52,667 bases of DNA, taken from NCBI GenBank assembly GCA_017551925.1, contig JAFZKA010000072.1, positions 1 through 52,667 on the forward strand. The letters run 5' to 3'. The DNA comes from Bacteroidaceae bacterium (GTDB lineage Bacteria; Bacteroidota; Bacteroidia; Bacteroidales; Bacteroidaceae). Numbering within the stretch: position 1 is the first letter of the stretch; every line of letters starts with the position of its first letter. Positions 43,303 through 50,870 of the stretch are shown one piece after another. Below the pieces are notes generated by a model that saw only the letters and a list, made by a program, of their open reading frames with translations, made no database searches and was not told the DNA's origin. The translations under genes were made by a program, and so were the position numbers.

Positions 43303-44676
43303 ATGAACGTTTTATTTAAGTCAGTTTGCAACAGACGGCATATTCGTCTTGTTATGGCTGTTGCAGCCTCTTTTCTGATGTTGGCAGGATGCAAGGAGCC
43401 GAAGGCTCCGATAAAGGTGTGCATCTTTCCTGGTGATTACCCTGATCCTACCATTCTGCGTGACGGTAATGATTATTACATGACCCATTCAAACTTCACC
43501 TATTATCCCGGCCTGCTCATCTGGCACTCTACAGATTTGCTGCATTGGGAGCCGATAGCACGTGCGGTACAGGGCCATGACTATTCAATCTATGCTCCTG
43601 ACCTGTGTAAGGTGAACGGCAAATATTACATTTATTATCCTACCAGCAGCGGTGAGAACTTTGTTGTTACTGCCGATAAGATGGAAGGCCCCTGGAGCGA
43701 GCCTGTAAAACTGCGTGTAAGCGGCATAGATCCCGGTCACGCCATGGATGCCGAAGGTAACCGCTATCTCTATACCAATGACGGTCATGTCGCACCTCTG
43801 TCGGCCGACGGACTCAGCATTACAGGCCGTAATCAGAAAGTATATGATCCCTGGCAGTATCCCGAGGAGTGGGAGACAGAGGGCATGTGGCTTGAGTCAC
43901 CCAAGATCCTTAAGCGTGGTGACTGGTACTATCTGGTAAGTGCCGAGGGAGGTACTGCCGGTCCTGCAACCAGCCATATGTGCGTTGTGGCCCGCAGCAA
44001 GTCTGTAACCGGTCCCTGGGAAAACAGCCCCTACAACCCGCTTGTTCACACCTATTCCATAGATGAAGAGTGGTGGTCAAAAGGTCACGGTACCCTGATA
44101 GATGACCCTGAAGGCAACTGGTATATTGTTTATCACGCCTACAGAAACGGATTCCACACTCTGGGCCGCAGCACCATCATAGAGAGTGTAAACTGGACTA
44201 AGGACGGTTGGCCTGTGCTGGCTGAGAAGGACGGTGCCAAGTGGGTGAACGGAGGCTTGCAGGACTATGATTACCTGCGCCATTACGAGAACCCCATCAT
44301 GTGGGCCAAATGGGAACCCGGCTTTGATAACGGCACCCTGATGACCACCACAGCTGTTGATGCCTCTTATGAGATAACCGCCAAGTTCAACATCGGCAAG
44401 GACAGTCGTGCCGGCCTATACCTCTTCTATAATGAAGAAGCATACATCGGCGTTCAGGATAATGAAGACGGAGCCTTCTATGTCAAGATCAGAAATGACC
44501 GAAACAAAGTCACTGTCTGGAAGAGCGCTGACGGAACCAACTGGATTGAAGTTCAGAAAAACGTAGATGTTTCAACCTACCACCACAACGTCTATAAAGG
44601 CTTCTTTGCCCTTCGTCCCGCCTACTTCCTTGCCGGCACCGCTACCCTGGAATCCTTTATCTACAAACCTTTGTGA
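43303..44676 (+). CDS. GH43 family glycoside hydrolase lipoprotein
   Basis: A 457-residue five-bladed propeller glycosidase (xylosidase or arabinofuranosidase type). It has a lipobox LAGC with C30. GH43 residues: base D48 in DYPDPTILRDG, pKa modulator D143 in SGIDPGHA, acid E198 in MWLESPKIL. The last 150 residues form a beta-sandwich (YEITAKFNIGKDSRAGLYLFYN) as in GH43 proteins with a concanavalin-like domain. The substrate is probably arabinoxylan or a similar hemicellulose. It is followed at once by a foldback repeat element. Confidence 0.92.
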   Translation: MNVLFKSVCNRRHIRLVMAVAASFLMLAGCKEPKAPIKVCIFPGDYPDPTILRDGNDYYMTHSNFTYYPGLLIWHSTDLLHWEPIARAVQGHDYSIYAPDLCKVNGKYYIYYPTSSGENFVVTADKMEGPWSEPVKLRVSGIDPGHAMDAEGNRYLYTNDGHVAPLSADGLSITGRNQKVYDPWQYPEEWETEGMWLESPKILKRGDWYYLVSAEGGTAGPATSHMCVVARSKSVTGPWENSPYNPLVHTYSIDEEWWSKGHGTLIDDPEGNWYIVYHAYRNGFHTLGRSTIIESVNWTKDGWPVLAEKDGAKWVNGGLQDYDYLRHYENPIMWAKWEPGFDNGTLMTTTAVDASYEITAKFNIGKDSRAGLYLFYNEEAYIGVQDNEDGAFYVKIRNDRNKVTVWKSADGTNWIEVQKNVDVSTYHHNVYKGFFALRPAYFLAGTATLESFIYKPL

Positions 44677-44690
44677 TGCAATGTCCGCAT

Positions 44691-45003
44691 TAGGGACGGT
44701 TCCTTCCGCGGACAACGCAGAACTGTCAGTCTGGGGAGCAGACGCTCCTTGGCTACGCAAGACCTCTTCGGACCCTAAACGGCAAACTCGTCCTTTTGCC
44801 CACCTACGGTGTGCAACGTTCCTCGGACAGTGCCGTTTTTAACGGGATCCTCTCAAGGTCTTGCGCTTAACGACAAGTCACTGAATGCTCCCCAGACTGA
44901 CAGTTTTGCTACTGCAAATCGCAGGCTTTGTTACCGATACCCCCAAAAAGTTCTGTGCAACAAGAATACCATGATGGTTTGTACACAGAAGGAACCGTCC
45001 CTA
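44691..45003. repeat. 313-bp foldback element with nested inverted repeats
   Basis: Terminal inverted repeats TAGGGACGGTTCCTTC (44691-44706 and 44988-45003, perfect 16 bp) enclose further perfect pairs: 44721-44740 with 44886-44905 (20 bp), 44757-44765 with 44856-44864 (9 bp) and 44777-44784 with 44831-44838 (8 bp). No convincing ORF is inside. The ends match the inner arms of the palindrome at 12636-12720. It fills the whole gap between the GH43 stop and the convergent oxidoreductase stop. A MITE-like or structured RNA element is possible. Confidence 0.8.
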
Positions 45004-45011
45004 TTGTGTCT

Positions 45012-45980
45012 CTAATCCATCGGATAGACTACATCCCAACTTTTGCGGAGGTGGTCCATTATTTTCATGATGTCCAGAGTCTCCTGGTGCGGCATGTAGG
45101 GTGATTCAAGCCAGCCGTTCTGCAGAGCATCCTTACAGGCCAGTACCTGATGCTCATATCCGGTAATCTGGCTAGCAGGTTTGTCAAATCTTGCAACAGG
45201 CTTGTAATCGTTATATACCGTGATGCTCTGCGGACAGTTTATGTTGTCCACAAGCAGATAACCTTCTGTTCCGCATATTTGGCCGATTCGTCCGCACAGG
45301 CACATGGCGCTGGACTGCAGGTTTGCTATGCGTCCGTCTGTGTATGACCAACTGATGTTGTTGTGCATGTCCATGCCTGTGGGGCCTTTTATGCAGTTTG
45401 ATGTCTCGTTAATTACATCGGCCCCAAAGTACATACGGCAGAAGTTGATGCTATAGACGCCAAGGTCCAGTAGCGCGCCGCCGCAAAGGTCAGGACGCAG
45501 TATGCGCTCCTTGAACTCCATCATATAGCACAGGCTGGCGTTGAGCAGGCGAGGCTTTCCGATAGCACCGCTGTCAAGCAACTCCTTGACCTTAAGTGAC
45601 AACGGCATATACCGTGTCCAGATAGCCTCTGTAATGAATATGCCTTTCTTGTGAGCCAGATTAAGCAGAGCATCGGCCTCACGTGCATTGGCCGTGAAAG
45701 CCTTCTCACAAAGCACGGGCTTACCTGCGTTTATGGCCAGGCTTGCATGCTCAAAATGATGGGAGTGTGGCGTAGCGATATAAATCAGATCCACATCAGG
45801 ATCCTCCACCAGCTCCTTGTATGCCCCGTAAGATTTCTCAAATCCCCACTGACGTGCAAACTGAGCGGCCCTCTCACCGTCTCTTGCCGCAATAGCATAC
45901 TTCATTGAATTGTCCAGACCCGTAAGCGTCTCGGCCATCTTATCAGCAATCCATCCCGCACCAATAATTCCAATCTTCAT
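45012..45980 (-). CDS. Gfo/Idh/MocA family oxidoreductase
   Basis: A 322-residue NAD(P)-dependent dehydrogenase. The Rossmann motif GIIGAGWIADKMAETL is at residues 4-19, and the EKP-like motif reads LCEKAFTANA near residue 95, with Ala in place of the usual Pro. The C-terminal domain includes DLGVYSINFCRMYFGA. The family oxidises sugars, inositol or related diols; the substrate is not evident. It is convergent with GH43 and has a promoter-terminator remnant 40-100 bases upstream. Confidence 0.88.
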   Translation of the reverse strand: MKIGIIGAGWIADKMAETLTGLDNSMKYAIAARDGERAAQFARQWGFEKSYGAYKELVEDPDVDLIYIATPHSHHFEHASLAINAGKPVLCEKAFTANAREADALLNLAHKKGIFITEAIWTRYMPLSLKVKELLDSGAIGKPRLLNASLCYMMEFKERILRPDLCGGALLDLGVYSINFCRMYFGADVINETSNCIKGPTGMDMHNNISWSYTDGRIANLQSSAMCLCGRIGQICGTEGYLLVDNINCPQSITVYNDYKPVARFDKPASQITGYEHQVLACKDALQNGWLESPYMPHQETLDIMKIMDHLRKSWDVVYPMD

Positions 45981-46018
45981 AATACAATAAGGTTAGCAAT
46001 GATTTTATGCGAATATAC

Positions 46019-46048
46019 AAAAAAAAACACCTGATAGTTTGACAGGTG
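46019..46048 (-). terminator. Rho-independent terminator on the minus strand
   Basis: Minus-strand ACACCTG/CAGGTGT (46042-46048 with 46026-46032) with a 9-base loop, followed by eight T residues (46026-46019). It lies 39 bases before the oxidoreductase start and so cannot be the end of that gene. Confidence 0.75.
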
Positions 46049-46050
46049 TC

Positions 46051-46081
46051 AGGGACTACCAGGATTTAACGTTGCAAATAT
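46051..46081 (-). other. tRNA 3'-end-like fragment behind a promoter
   Basis: Minus strand: TATATTTG at 46081-46074 is a good -7 element. After a few bases comes AAATCCTGGTAGTCCC (46066-46051), which reads as the end of a tRNA (T-stem strand CCTGG, acceptor strand TAGTCCC, then T). The tRNA body is missing. Directly after is the terminator at 46048-46019. It may be a deletion scar or an attachment-site copy, or a tiny RNA. Confidence 0.45.
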
Positions 46082-46193
46082 AAGTGTCTTTTCTTGTATA
46101 AGCAAATGACACACAGTAGAACTTGAAATGTCGCGCGAGGATTTCAATAAGATTATGTCAACGGCACAAATCTATTAACGTTAACTGTATAAT

Positions 46194-46227
46194 AAAAGGG
46201 CGGTTTCTTATATGAATCCGCCCTTTT
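46194..46227 (-). terminator. Terminator of the PD-(D/E)XK gene
   Basis: AAAAGGGCGG (46194-46203) pairs perfectly with CCGCCCTTTT (46218-46227) over a 14-base loop; on the minus strand the stem ends in a T run. It lies 17 bases after the gene's stop. Confidence 0.8.
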
Positions 46228-46243
46228 ACTATTAAGTCTTGTA

Positions 46244-47212
46244 TTATTGCAATGCTCTAATCTCTTCTTGAGAAAGACCTGTGTATGAAGATATCGCTTC
46301 AAGTGTCAATCCGTCAGCCTGCATCTTTCTTGCAATTTCAGCAATAGTCTCAGCACGCCCTTTGGCTAAACCTTTAGCCAAACCTTTTGCTTCCCCTTTG
46401 GCTAAACCTTCAGCAAGGCCTTTCTTGAGAGCGTACTTGCGCATTGCGCTTTGATCAATCTCCCACATCATCTCATCTAAATATCTGCTCTGTGCTTCTG
46501 TTTCCATGTTTGCAAACATACTTACTTCAAACAACTTATCCAAATTTTTATCTTTCATTTTTTCTGGACGGGCCTTGAGCTGCCCCATGTTCTTTATAAG
46601 GTACAGCATGATGTCCGTCTCATTTGACAGTTCATCCACACCTTTTAAGAATTTGGGCAGTTCCACCGTAACAAAGTTCAGAGTGTTATTCATCAAAGAC
46701 CTTCCATCCTCCCTGTTAATCAGGGCATATTTGTTGATGATTTTGTCATTGGGTGCCACCTCTGGCAGTATGAAATTGGCGATACCAATCACATAGGTTT
46801 CTGGGAGAGTGTAATCATCTATACCTTTCTGTACACATTTGCTTACGGCACGGCTGGCGTAATAGACCATACGGTGACTGAATTCATCGCGCTCACCGAA
46901 CTGCATCTCAATGTTGATTGGCCCATACTCCGTCTGGCATCTGATGTCATAGATAACGCGCTTGCTCTCAAAACTGTCACCCTGCTGTTCCTGCGGCCCA
47001 AGTTCAACGCTCTGGATATGTTTTTCCGGTAGGATGCTGTCAAGGAGCATCTTAAGAAGGTCTTCATTTCCGGGGGTGCCGAAGACGGTCTTGAAAGCGA
47101 AATCATACTTGAGGTCAATGTATTTGATGCCCAAAAGCTTGGCTTTCCTGTTAAGTTCATCACGCTCTGCGCTTCCCGCAGCACTTTTTGAATTCTCTTT
47201 TTTGTTTTTCAT
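46244..47212 (-). CDS. Rpn/PD-(D/E)XK nuclease family protein (transposase-like)
   Basis: A 322-residue protein of the PDDEXK_2 / Rpn family. ATG 47212 is chosen over TTG 47218. The N-terminal part has KYDFAFKTVFGTPGNEDLLKMLL (residues about 34-56), then the nuclease core with D in VIYDIRCQTEYGPINIEMQ (the E-x-Q motif). The C-terminal quarter holds a repeated GLAKGEAKGLAKGLAKGRAE stretch, a hallmark of this group, and ends with a SYTGLSQEEIRAL helix. Family members promote DNA rearrangement (Rpn) or act in phage defence; this copy appears intact. It has its own promoter and terminator. Confidence 0.88.
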   Translation of the reverse strand: MKNKKENSKSAAGSAERDELNRKAKLLGIKYIDLKYDFAFKTVFGTPGNEDLLKMLLDSILPEKHIQSVELGPQEQQGDSFESKRVIYDIRCQTEYGPINIEMQFGERDEFSHRMVYYASRAVSKCVQKGIDDYTLPETYVIGIANFILPEVAPNDKIINKYALINREDGRSLMNNTLNFVTVELPKFLKGVDELSNETDIMLYLIKNMGQLKARPEKMKDKNLDKLFEVSMFANMETEAQSRYLDEMMWEIDQSAMRKYALKKGLAEGLAKGEAKGLAKGLAKGRAETIAEIARKMQADGLTLEAISSYTGLSQEEIRALQ

Positions 47213-47306
47213 AAACAATTGTTTTTATGGTTAATAAATAAGCGAAACAACACTTGCAAACAAACTCGTTTCCAGATATTACAACCTAAAATGCACTCGG
47301 CCGATA

Positions 47307-47314
47307 CAAAAGTA
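47307..47314 (-). promoter_or_regulatory. -7 element (TACTTTTG) of the PD-(D/E)XK gene
   Basis: Minus-strand TACTTTTG fits TAnnTTTG, 94 bases before the start codon. Confidence 0.45.
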
Positions 47315-47350
47315 TAATATGTGTTTTTTGATAATTGCAATTATAACCTA

Positions 47351-47467
47351 TCATTTCTGGTCGGAAATAGACTTGAAATTATTTAGGACCTCGTTACGAC
47401 GTATATTGACTAAAGGTAGATGTTTGTCTCTTAGAAGAAAATTTAGTCTCCCTCTTTTTGATGACAT
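47351..47467 (-). CDS. 38-residue ORF, possibly a truncated gene
   Basis: A short ORF (MSSKRGRLNFLLRDKHLPLV...) beginning 15 bases after the 46-residue gene on the same strand. It is basic, with no domain I recognise. It may be the remnant of a longer gene, for example a toxin partner of the preceding small protein; it may also be non-coding. The rest of the surrounding gap (47213-47350) holds only the promoter at 47307. Confidence 0.3.
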   Translation of the reverse strand: MSSKRGRLNFLLRDKHLPLVNIRRNEVLNNFKSISDQK

Positions 47468-47482
47468 CAAATGACAGATTTA

Positions 47483-47623
47483 TTATAACTGAATGCTGAA
47501 ATTATGAGTCTTTTTATCAAGAAGTTCTTTGCGTTGAACTTCTTTTGTCTTACGCATTTTTTCAATGAAATCCAATACCTTCTTAGGTGGATTTTCAATT
47601 ACAATTTTTTCATTGCTTTCCAT
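47483..47623 (-). CDS. Small 46-residue charged protein
   Basis: A small ORF (MESNEKIVIENPPKKVLDFI, then EKMRKTKEVQRKELL) with a matching promoter TATTTTTG at 47653-47646, 22 bases upstream. The charged helix EKMRKTKEVQRKEL follows a PPKKVLDFI segment, a layout common among small Bacteroidales proteins found next to toxin-like genes. An antitoxin-like role is speculative. The promoter and composition make it likely that it is expressed. Confidence 0.5.
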   Translation of the reverse strand: MESNEKIVIENPPKKVLDFIEKMRKTKEVQRKELLDKKTHNFSIQL

Positions 47624-47645
47624 AGTGTATCATTTTTGTTTGTGG

Positions 47646-47653
47646 CAAAAATA
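47646..47653 (-). promoter_or_regulatory. -7 element (TATTTTTG) of the 46-residue gene
   Basis: Minus-strand TATTTTTG fits TAnnTTTG and is 22 bases before the ATG at 47623. Confidence 0.5.
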
Positions 47654-47772
47654 TAAATCATAATACATATCTCCAAATAAATAGGTTGGATAATTATGAG
47701 TACAAAGGAAGCCTCTCATTCATTCATGTTGTTTTTTTTGTTCTAATAATGAATATAATTCAAATAGTTCCT

Positions 47773-47780
47773 TATATTTG
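47773..47780 (+). promoter_or_regulatory. -7 element (TATATTTG)
   Basis: TATATTTG fits TAnnTTTG and lies 66 bases before the small secreted-protein gene at 47847. Confidence 0.55.
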
Positions 47781-47846
47781 CATTGTTCCCATATCTTTTT
47801 GTATATATTATTCCGATGGGAACAGTAAGTATGTAGAGTTGTGTTT

Positions 47847-48311
47847 ATGAAAAGGCTATTTCTTTGTTTTCTTGTGGCATTACTGGTATGCCCTGTGTTC
47901 AGTCAGAATACTCTGACAATCCATCAGAAAGATGGTCAGCAATTCAGTTTCGGGTTTGAAGATAAACCTGTAATTACTTACACTGAAAATGATCTTGTGC
48001 TCAAAACAACCAAGACAGAATTACATTACCCTTTATCGTCACTAGCCAAGTTTACATTCACCGATGTAGAAAACGCTGTAGCTCCTATAAAGGATGGTAA
48101 TTCTGCTCAGTTGGTTCTTGACAACTATGTTGTGAGCATAATTGGTGCCAACCCCGGAATTACAGTTTCAGTGATAGGTACCGATGGCAAGAGCCTTGCT
48201 ACATATAAGACCGATGACAACGGTGTGGTAACCTTCAGTGTTGCGGAACTACCTGAAGGCACCTACGTAGTCAAATCAGAATCATTAACCTGCAAAATCC
48301 TTAAGAAATGA
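47847..48311 (+). CDS. Small secreted protein with T9SS-like C-terminal domain
   Basis: A 154-residue protein; the ATG at 47847 gives a signal peptide (MKRLFLCFLVALLVCPVFSQ), an in-frame GTG at 47841 is less likely. Residues 22-70 form the module LTIHQKDGQQFSFGFEDKP...LSSLAKFTF that is common at the start of Bacteroidetes surface proteins. The last 70 residues (ISVIGTDGKSLATYKTD, LPEGTYVVKSE, ending ILKK) look like a type IX sorting domain. There is almost nothing between the two parts. It overlaps the next gene by ATGA. Confidence 0.72.
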   Translation: MKRLFLCFLVALLVCPVFSQNTLTIHQKDGQQFSFGFEDKPVITYTENDLVLKTTKTELHYPLSSLAKFTFTDVENAVAPIKDGNSAQLVLDNYVVSIIGANPGITVSVIGTDGKSLATYKTDDNGVVTFSVAELPEGTYVVKSESLTCKILKK

Positions 48312-49420
48312 AAAGAATATTAATATTGTCTCTCCTTTGTGGAGTATGTGTTTGTTCTCAAGCTCAGTATTATCTGAACGTTTTTAAGAAGAACGGAACC
48401 AAAGTGGAGTATTTAATCTCTGATTTGGATAGTGTTACATTCTCACCATACGTTTCTCCTGTAATTCCTGTTAACAAAAAGAACATATCGAAACTTGAGA
48501 TGACATATGTTGAGAACTATTATACAGGTGATTTTGAATCGTCTTATGTAGTTTCATTCAATTATGATAATAAGAACAGGGTTTCTGAACTGTCATCAGA
48601 AGATGGTACTGTTAAACTTGATTATTCAAATAACGGTATTATTCTTGCAAAATCAGAAAGAAACGACACTTTAGTAAAATTTCTGTTGGATAATAGTGGA
48701 TATGCAAAAACCATTATTTCTAAATCAACAAGGGTTAATGTGGAACGTAATGGCGATTATATATCCAAGATGGAAGCAGGACCGGCATCAGGTGAGCCTG
48801 AACCAGGCCATCATTACATGAGTTATGGTTTTGTACATGATAATGGCGTACTAACTCATTTGATTGGGAATGGAACTAAAGTGGAACTACCATACCGTTA
48901 TAATTATTTGAACCCTGCAATCAATGTTGACCTTAACTGGTTTATTTTTTCAGGTGGACAATTGGAATATGGTCCGATGTGGCTGGGGTACTGTGGTAAT
49001 ATAAATGATAGACTATTTGAATTCCCTTCAATGTATTATACAAAGACAGATTCTTATATTCCTCTTCATGCTCTTGCTCAAGGTAAACCAGGGGGAACAT
49101 ACCACTATGAGCATAAATATTATGTTTTGGATACAGATTTATATGCTGAAAATAATATCACAATAGTAAATGGCTCAGACGGATACCCAATAACGATAAC
49201 ATATTCTCTTAACGTAAAAGAGTATGCTCATTCCTTTGATTACGTAGTTGAGAATGATACCATATATAAGAATAAGGAGATTACGAAAGGAGATGTTGGT
49301 GAAGGTGAGTTCTATATTAATTATAATGCTTCCATGGTGAGCGGTACAGAGAAAGATGGTCCAACCGGTGTTATTGTTGGTACCAACGATATAGTTTATA
49401 ATTTCGAGTACAAGCAATAA
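48308..49420 (+). CDS. Secreted DUF4595-like protein
   Basis: A 370-residue secreted protein with a signal peptide ending in CSQAQ. It starts with the same module as the CotH protein (QYYLNVFKKNGTKVEYLISDLDSVTF), followed by a region of repeated strands (VVSFNYDNKNRVSELSSEDG, VKLDYSNNGII) like the YD-type turns of DUF4595 proteins. No lipobox or T9SS tail is evident. Translationally coupled to the small T9SS-tailed protein, suggesting that the two form a surface unit. Function unknown. Confidence 0.65.
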   Translation: MKRILILSLLCGVCVCSQAQYYLNVFKKNGTKVEYLISDLDSVTFSPYVSPVIPVNKKNISKLEMTYVENYYTGDFESSYVVSFNYDNKNRVSELSSEDGTVKLDYSNNGIILAKSERNDTLVKFLLDNSGYAKTIISKSTRVNVERNGDYISKMEAGPASGEPEPGHHYMSYGFVHDNGVLTHLIGNGTKVELPYRYNYLNPAINVDLNWFIFSGGQLEYGPMWLGYCGNINDRLFEFPSMYYTKTDSYIPLHALAQGKPGGTYHYEHKYYVLDTDLYAENNITIVNGSDGYPITITYSLNVKEYAHSFDYVVENDTIYKNKEITKGDVGEGEFYINYNASMVSGTEKDGPTGVIVGTNDIVYNFEYKQ

Positions 49421-49458
49421 AAGATTTCTGGAATCTCATAGGTTCCTATCTGCAGGAG

Positions 49459-49541
49459 CCGGAACAATAGAATTGGGACCATTAGCGGAGGGCGTTGAGC
49501 GGAGAGCCCTGGAGATGCCGGTCCCAATTCTATTGTTCCGG
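49459..49541. repeat. 22-bp perfect inverted repeat with inner hairpin
   Basis: 49459-49480 (CCGGAACAATAGAATTGGGACC) begins the left arm; 49520-49541 is its exact reverse complement. Inside, AGGGC and GCCCT form a smaller hairpin. It starts 38 bases after the DUF4595-like stop and may end that transcript, but its sequence is like a dispersed palindromic repeat. Apart from this, the gap to carA holds the leader described next. Confidence 0.75.
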
Positions 49542-49619
49542 CGGTGCTCCCAAGGAATAATAATGCTAAAATTGTTGAAAACTTATTCACCTTATTATAC
49601 ATGATTGGAGGAAAAGCAG

Positions 49620-49627
49620 TAACTTTG
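49620..49627 (+). promoter_or_regulatory. -7 element (TAACTTTG) of the carAB leader
   Basis: TAACTTTG fits TAnnTTTG and ends four bases before ATG 49632. No other promoter-like site lies between the terminator at 49719-49755 and carA. Confidence 0.55.
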
Positions 49628-49631
49628 CGGC

Positions 49632-49718
49632 ATGTTAAGAAAAAGAGGAAATATAAGTTGCTCGCCAAAGCATAAGCAGACCGGTGGGGATAATGTTTCC
49701 AAGAGAAATATTTTTTAG
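49632..49718 (+). CDS. 28-residue leader ORF upstream of carA
   Basis: A 28-codon ORF (MLRKRGNISCSPKHKQTGGD then NVSKRNIF) that starts directly at the promoter and stops at 49718, one base before a terminator hairpin. The layout of short leader ORF, terminator and biosynthetic operon is that of attenuation. There are three arginine codons but no run of one amino acid, so the signal sensed is unclear. It could also be a non-coding leader. Confidence 0.4.
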   Translation: MLRKRGNISCSPKHKQTGGDNVSKRNIF

Positions 49719-49755
49719 AAGGAGGAATTGTTGTTTACAGTTTCTCCTTTTTTTT
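49719..49755 (+). terminator. Terminator hairpin between leader and carA (candidate attenuator)
   Basis: AAGGAGGAA (49719-49727) pairs with TTTCTCCTT (49741-49749) with one G-T pair and a 13-base loop, followed by a run of eight T (49748-49755). It lies 41 bases before carA, inside what must be the carA transcript. Confidence 0.65.
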
Positions 49756-49796
49756 ACTCTGTGATTGAGAAGAGTTTAACACAATAAATAGAGAGA

Positions 49797-50858
49797 ATGA
49801 CAGTATCATTGATTTTGGCCGACGGCACCTGCTTTAAGGGTGAATCATTCGGCTATGAACATCCCGTAAGCGGTGAGTTGGTATTCAACACCGCTATGGC
49901 AGGTTATCCTGAGATCCTGACTGAGCCTGCATCACGCGGTCAGTTGATTGTAATGACCTATCCGGTCATCGGTAACTATGGTATCCAGCCCATGACAAAT
50001 GATGAGAATGGACTTCCTACCAATGCTGAAAGTGGAGAGGCACAGGCACGTGCTCTGATAGTAAGCGAGATCAGTGACTATTACAGCCACTGGAACGCCA
50101 AGGAGTCACTCGCAGAGTGGATGAAGCGTGAGAAGGTAGTAGGTGTTATGGGTGTCGATACCCGTGAACTTACCAAGCATATCCGCAACCACGGCAGCAT
50201 GACCGCCAAGATTCTGTTTGACGGACAGAAGAAACCTGAGGAGTATGCATATACAAACCTGCTCCCTGAGGTATCAGTAAAGGAGCCTGTAACCTACAAT
50301 GAGGGCGGCAAGAAGACTGTTGTCCTGGTGGACTGCGGCGTAAAGGCCGGTGTGGTACGTTGCCTTATCAATGAGGACCTCAAGGTGGTACGCGTTCCAT
50401 GGAACTATGACTACTCAAAGATAAAGATGGACGGTCTGGTAATATCTGACGGCCCTGGAAACCCCAGTTACTGCAGTGAGGTTGTAACCAAGTTGCAGAA
50501 ATTCATGGCCAAGAACGATACTCCGATCCTGGGTATCGGTATGGGATGCCTGCTGCTTGGTCTTGCCGGCGGTATGGACACTTATAAGTTGAAGTTCGGT
50601 CACCACACTCAGAACCAGCCCGTGATACTGGCAGGTACAGACCGTTGCTACATTACCACACAGAACCACAACTACGCTATCCGTGAGGATTCAGTTGTGG
50701 GTCAGTGGAAGGTATATCTCAAGAACCTGAATGACGGTTCAGTTGAGGGCATCTACAACACACGCAAGCCCTGGGTAGGCGTGATGTTCCACTCAGAGAG
50801 CGATCAGGTAAACACTGACGCAATGTTTATTTATGATGATTTTGTTTCAAAACTCTAA
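49797..50858 (+). CDS. carA: Carbamoyl-phosphate synthase small subunit, glutaminase cysteine missing
   Basis: A 353-residue CarA. The N-terminal domain is typical (LADGTCFKGESFGYEHPVSG, NTAMAGYPEILTEP, VGVMGVDTRELTKHIR). The C-terminal class I amidotransferase domain should carry the cysteine in GICLGHQ, but it reads GIGMGCLLLG: Gly248 replaces the cysteine and Cys251 takes the histidine position. H332 and E334 in FHSES are kept. Glutaminase activity is therefore doubtful and ammonia may be the nitrogen source. carB follows after 12 bases. The enzyme supplies carbamoyl phosphate for pyrimidines and arginine. Confidence 0.9.
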   Translation: MTVSLILADGTCFKGESFGYEHPVSGELVFNTAMAGYPEILTEPASRGQLIVMTYPVIGNYGIQPMTNDENGLPTNAESGEAQARALIVSEISDYYSHWNAKESLAEWMKREKVVGVMGVDTRELTKHIRNHGSMTAKILFDGQKKPEEYAYTNLLPEVSVKEPVTYNEGGKKTVVLVDCGVKAGVVRCLINEDLKVVRVPWNYDYSKIKMDGLVISDGPGNPSYCSEVVTKLQKFMAKNDTPILGIGMGCLLLGLAGGMDTYKLKFGHHTQNQPVILAGTDRCYITTQNHNYAIREDSVVGQWKVYLKNLNDGSVEGIYNTRKPWVGVMFHSESDQVNTDAMFIYDDFVSKL

Positions 50859-50870
50859 CACCCTGATATT

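Noticed and set aside
44567-44842. ORFs across the 44.7-kb foldback element
   Set aside because: They run from the GH43 end into the inverted repeats without conserved residues or start signals.
46244-47212. Insertion sequence carrying the PD-(D/E)XK protein
   Set aside because: No terminal inverted repeats or target duplications were seen around it; the protein family is called transposase-like only by name.
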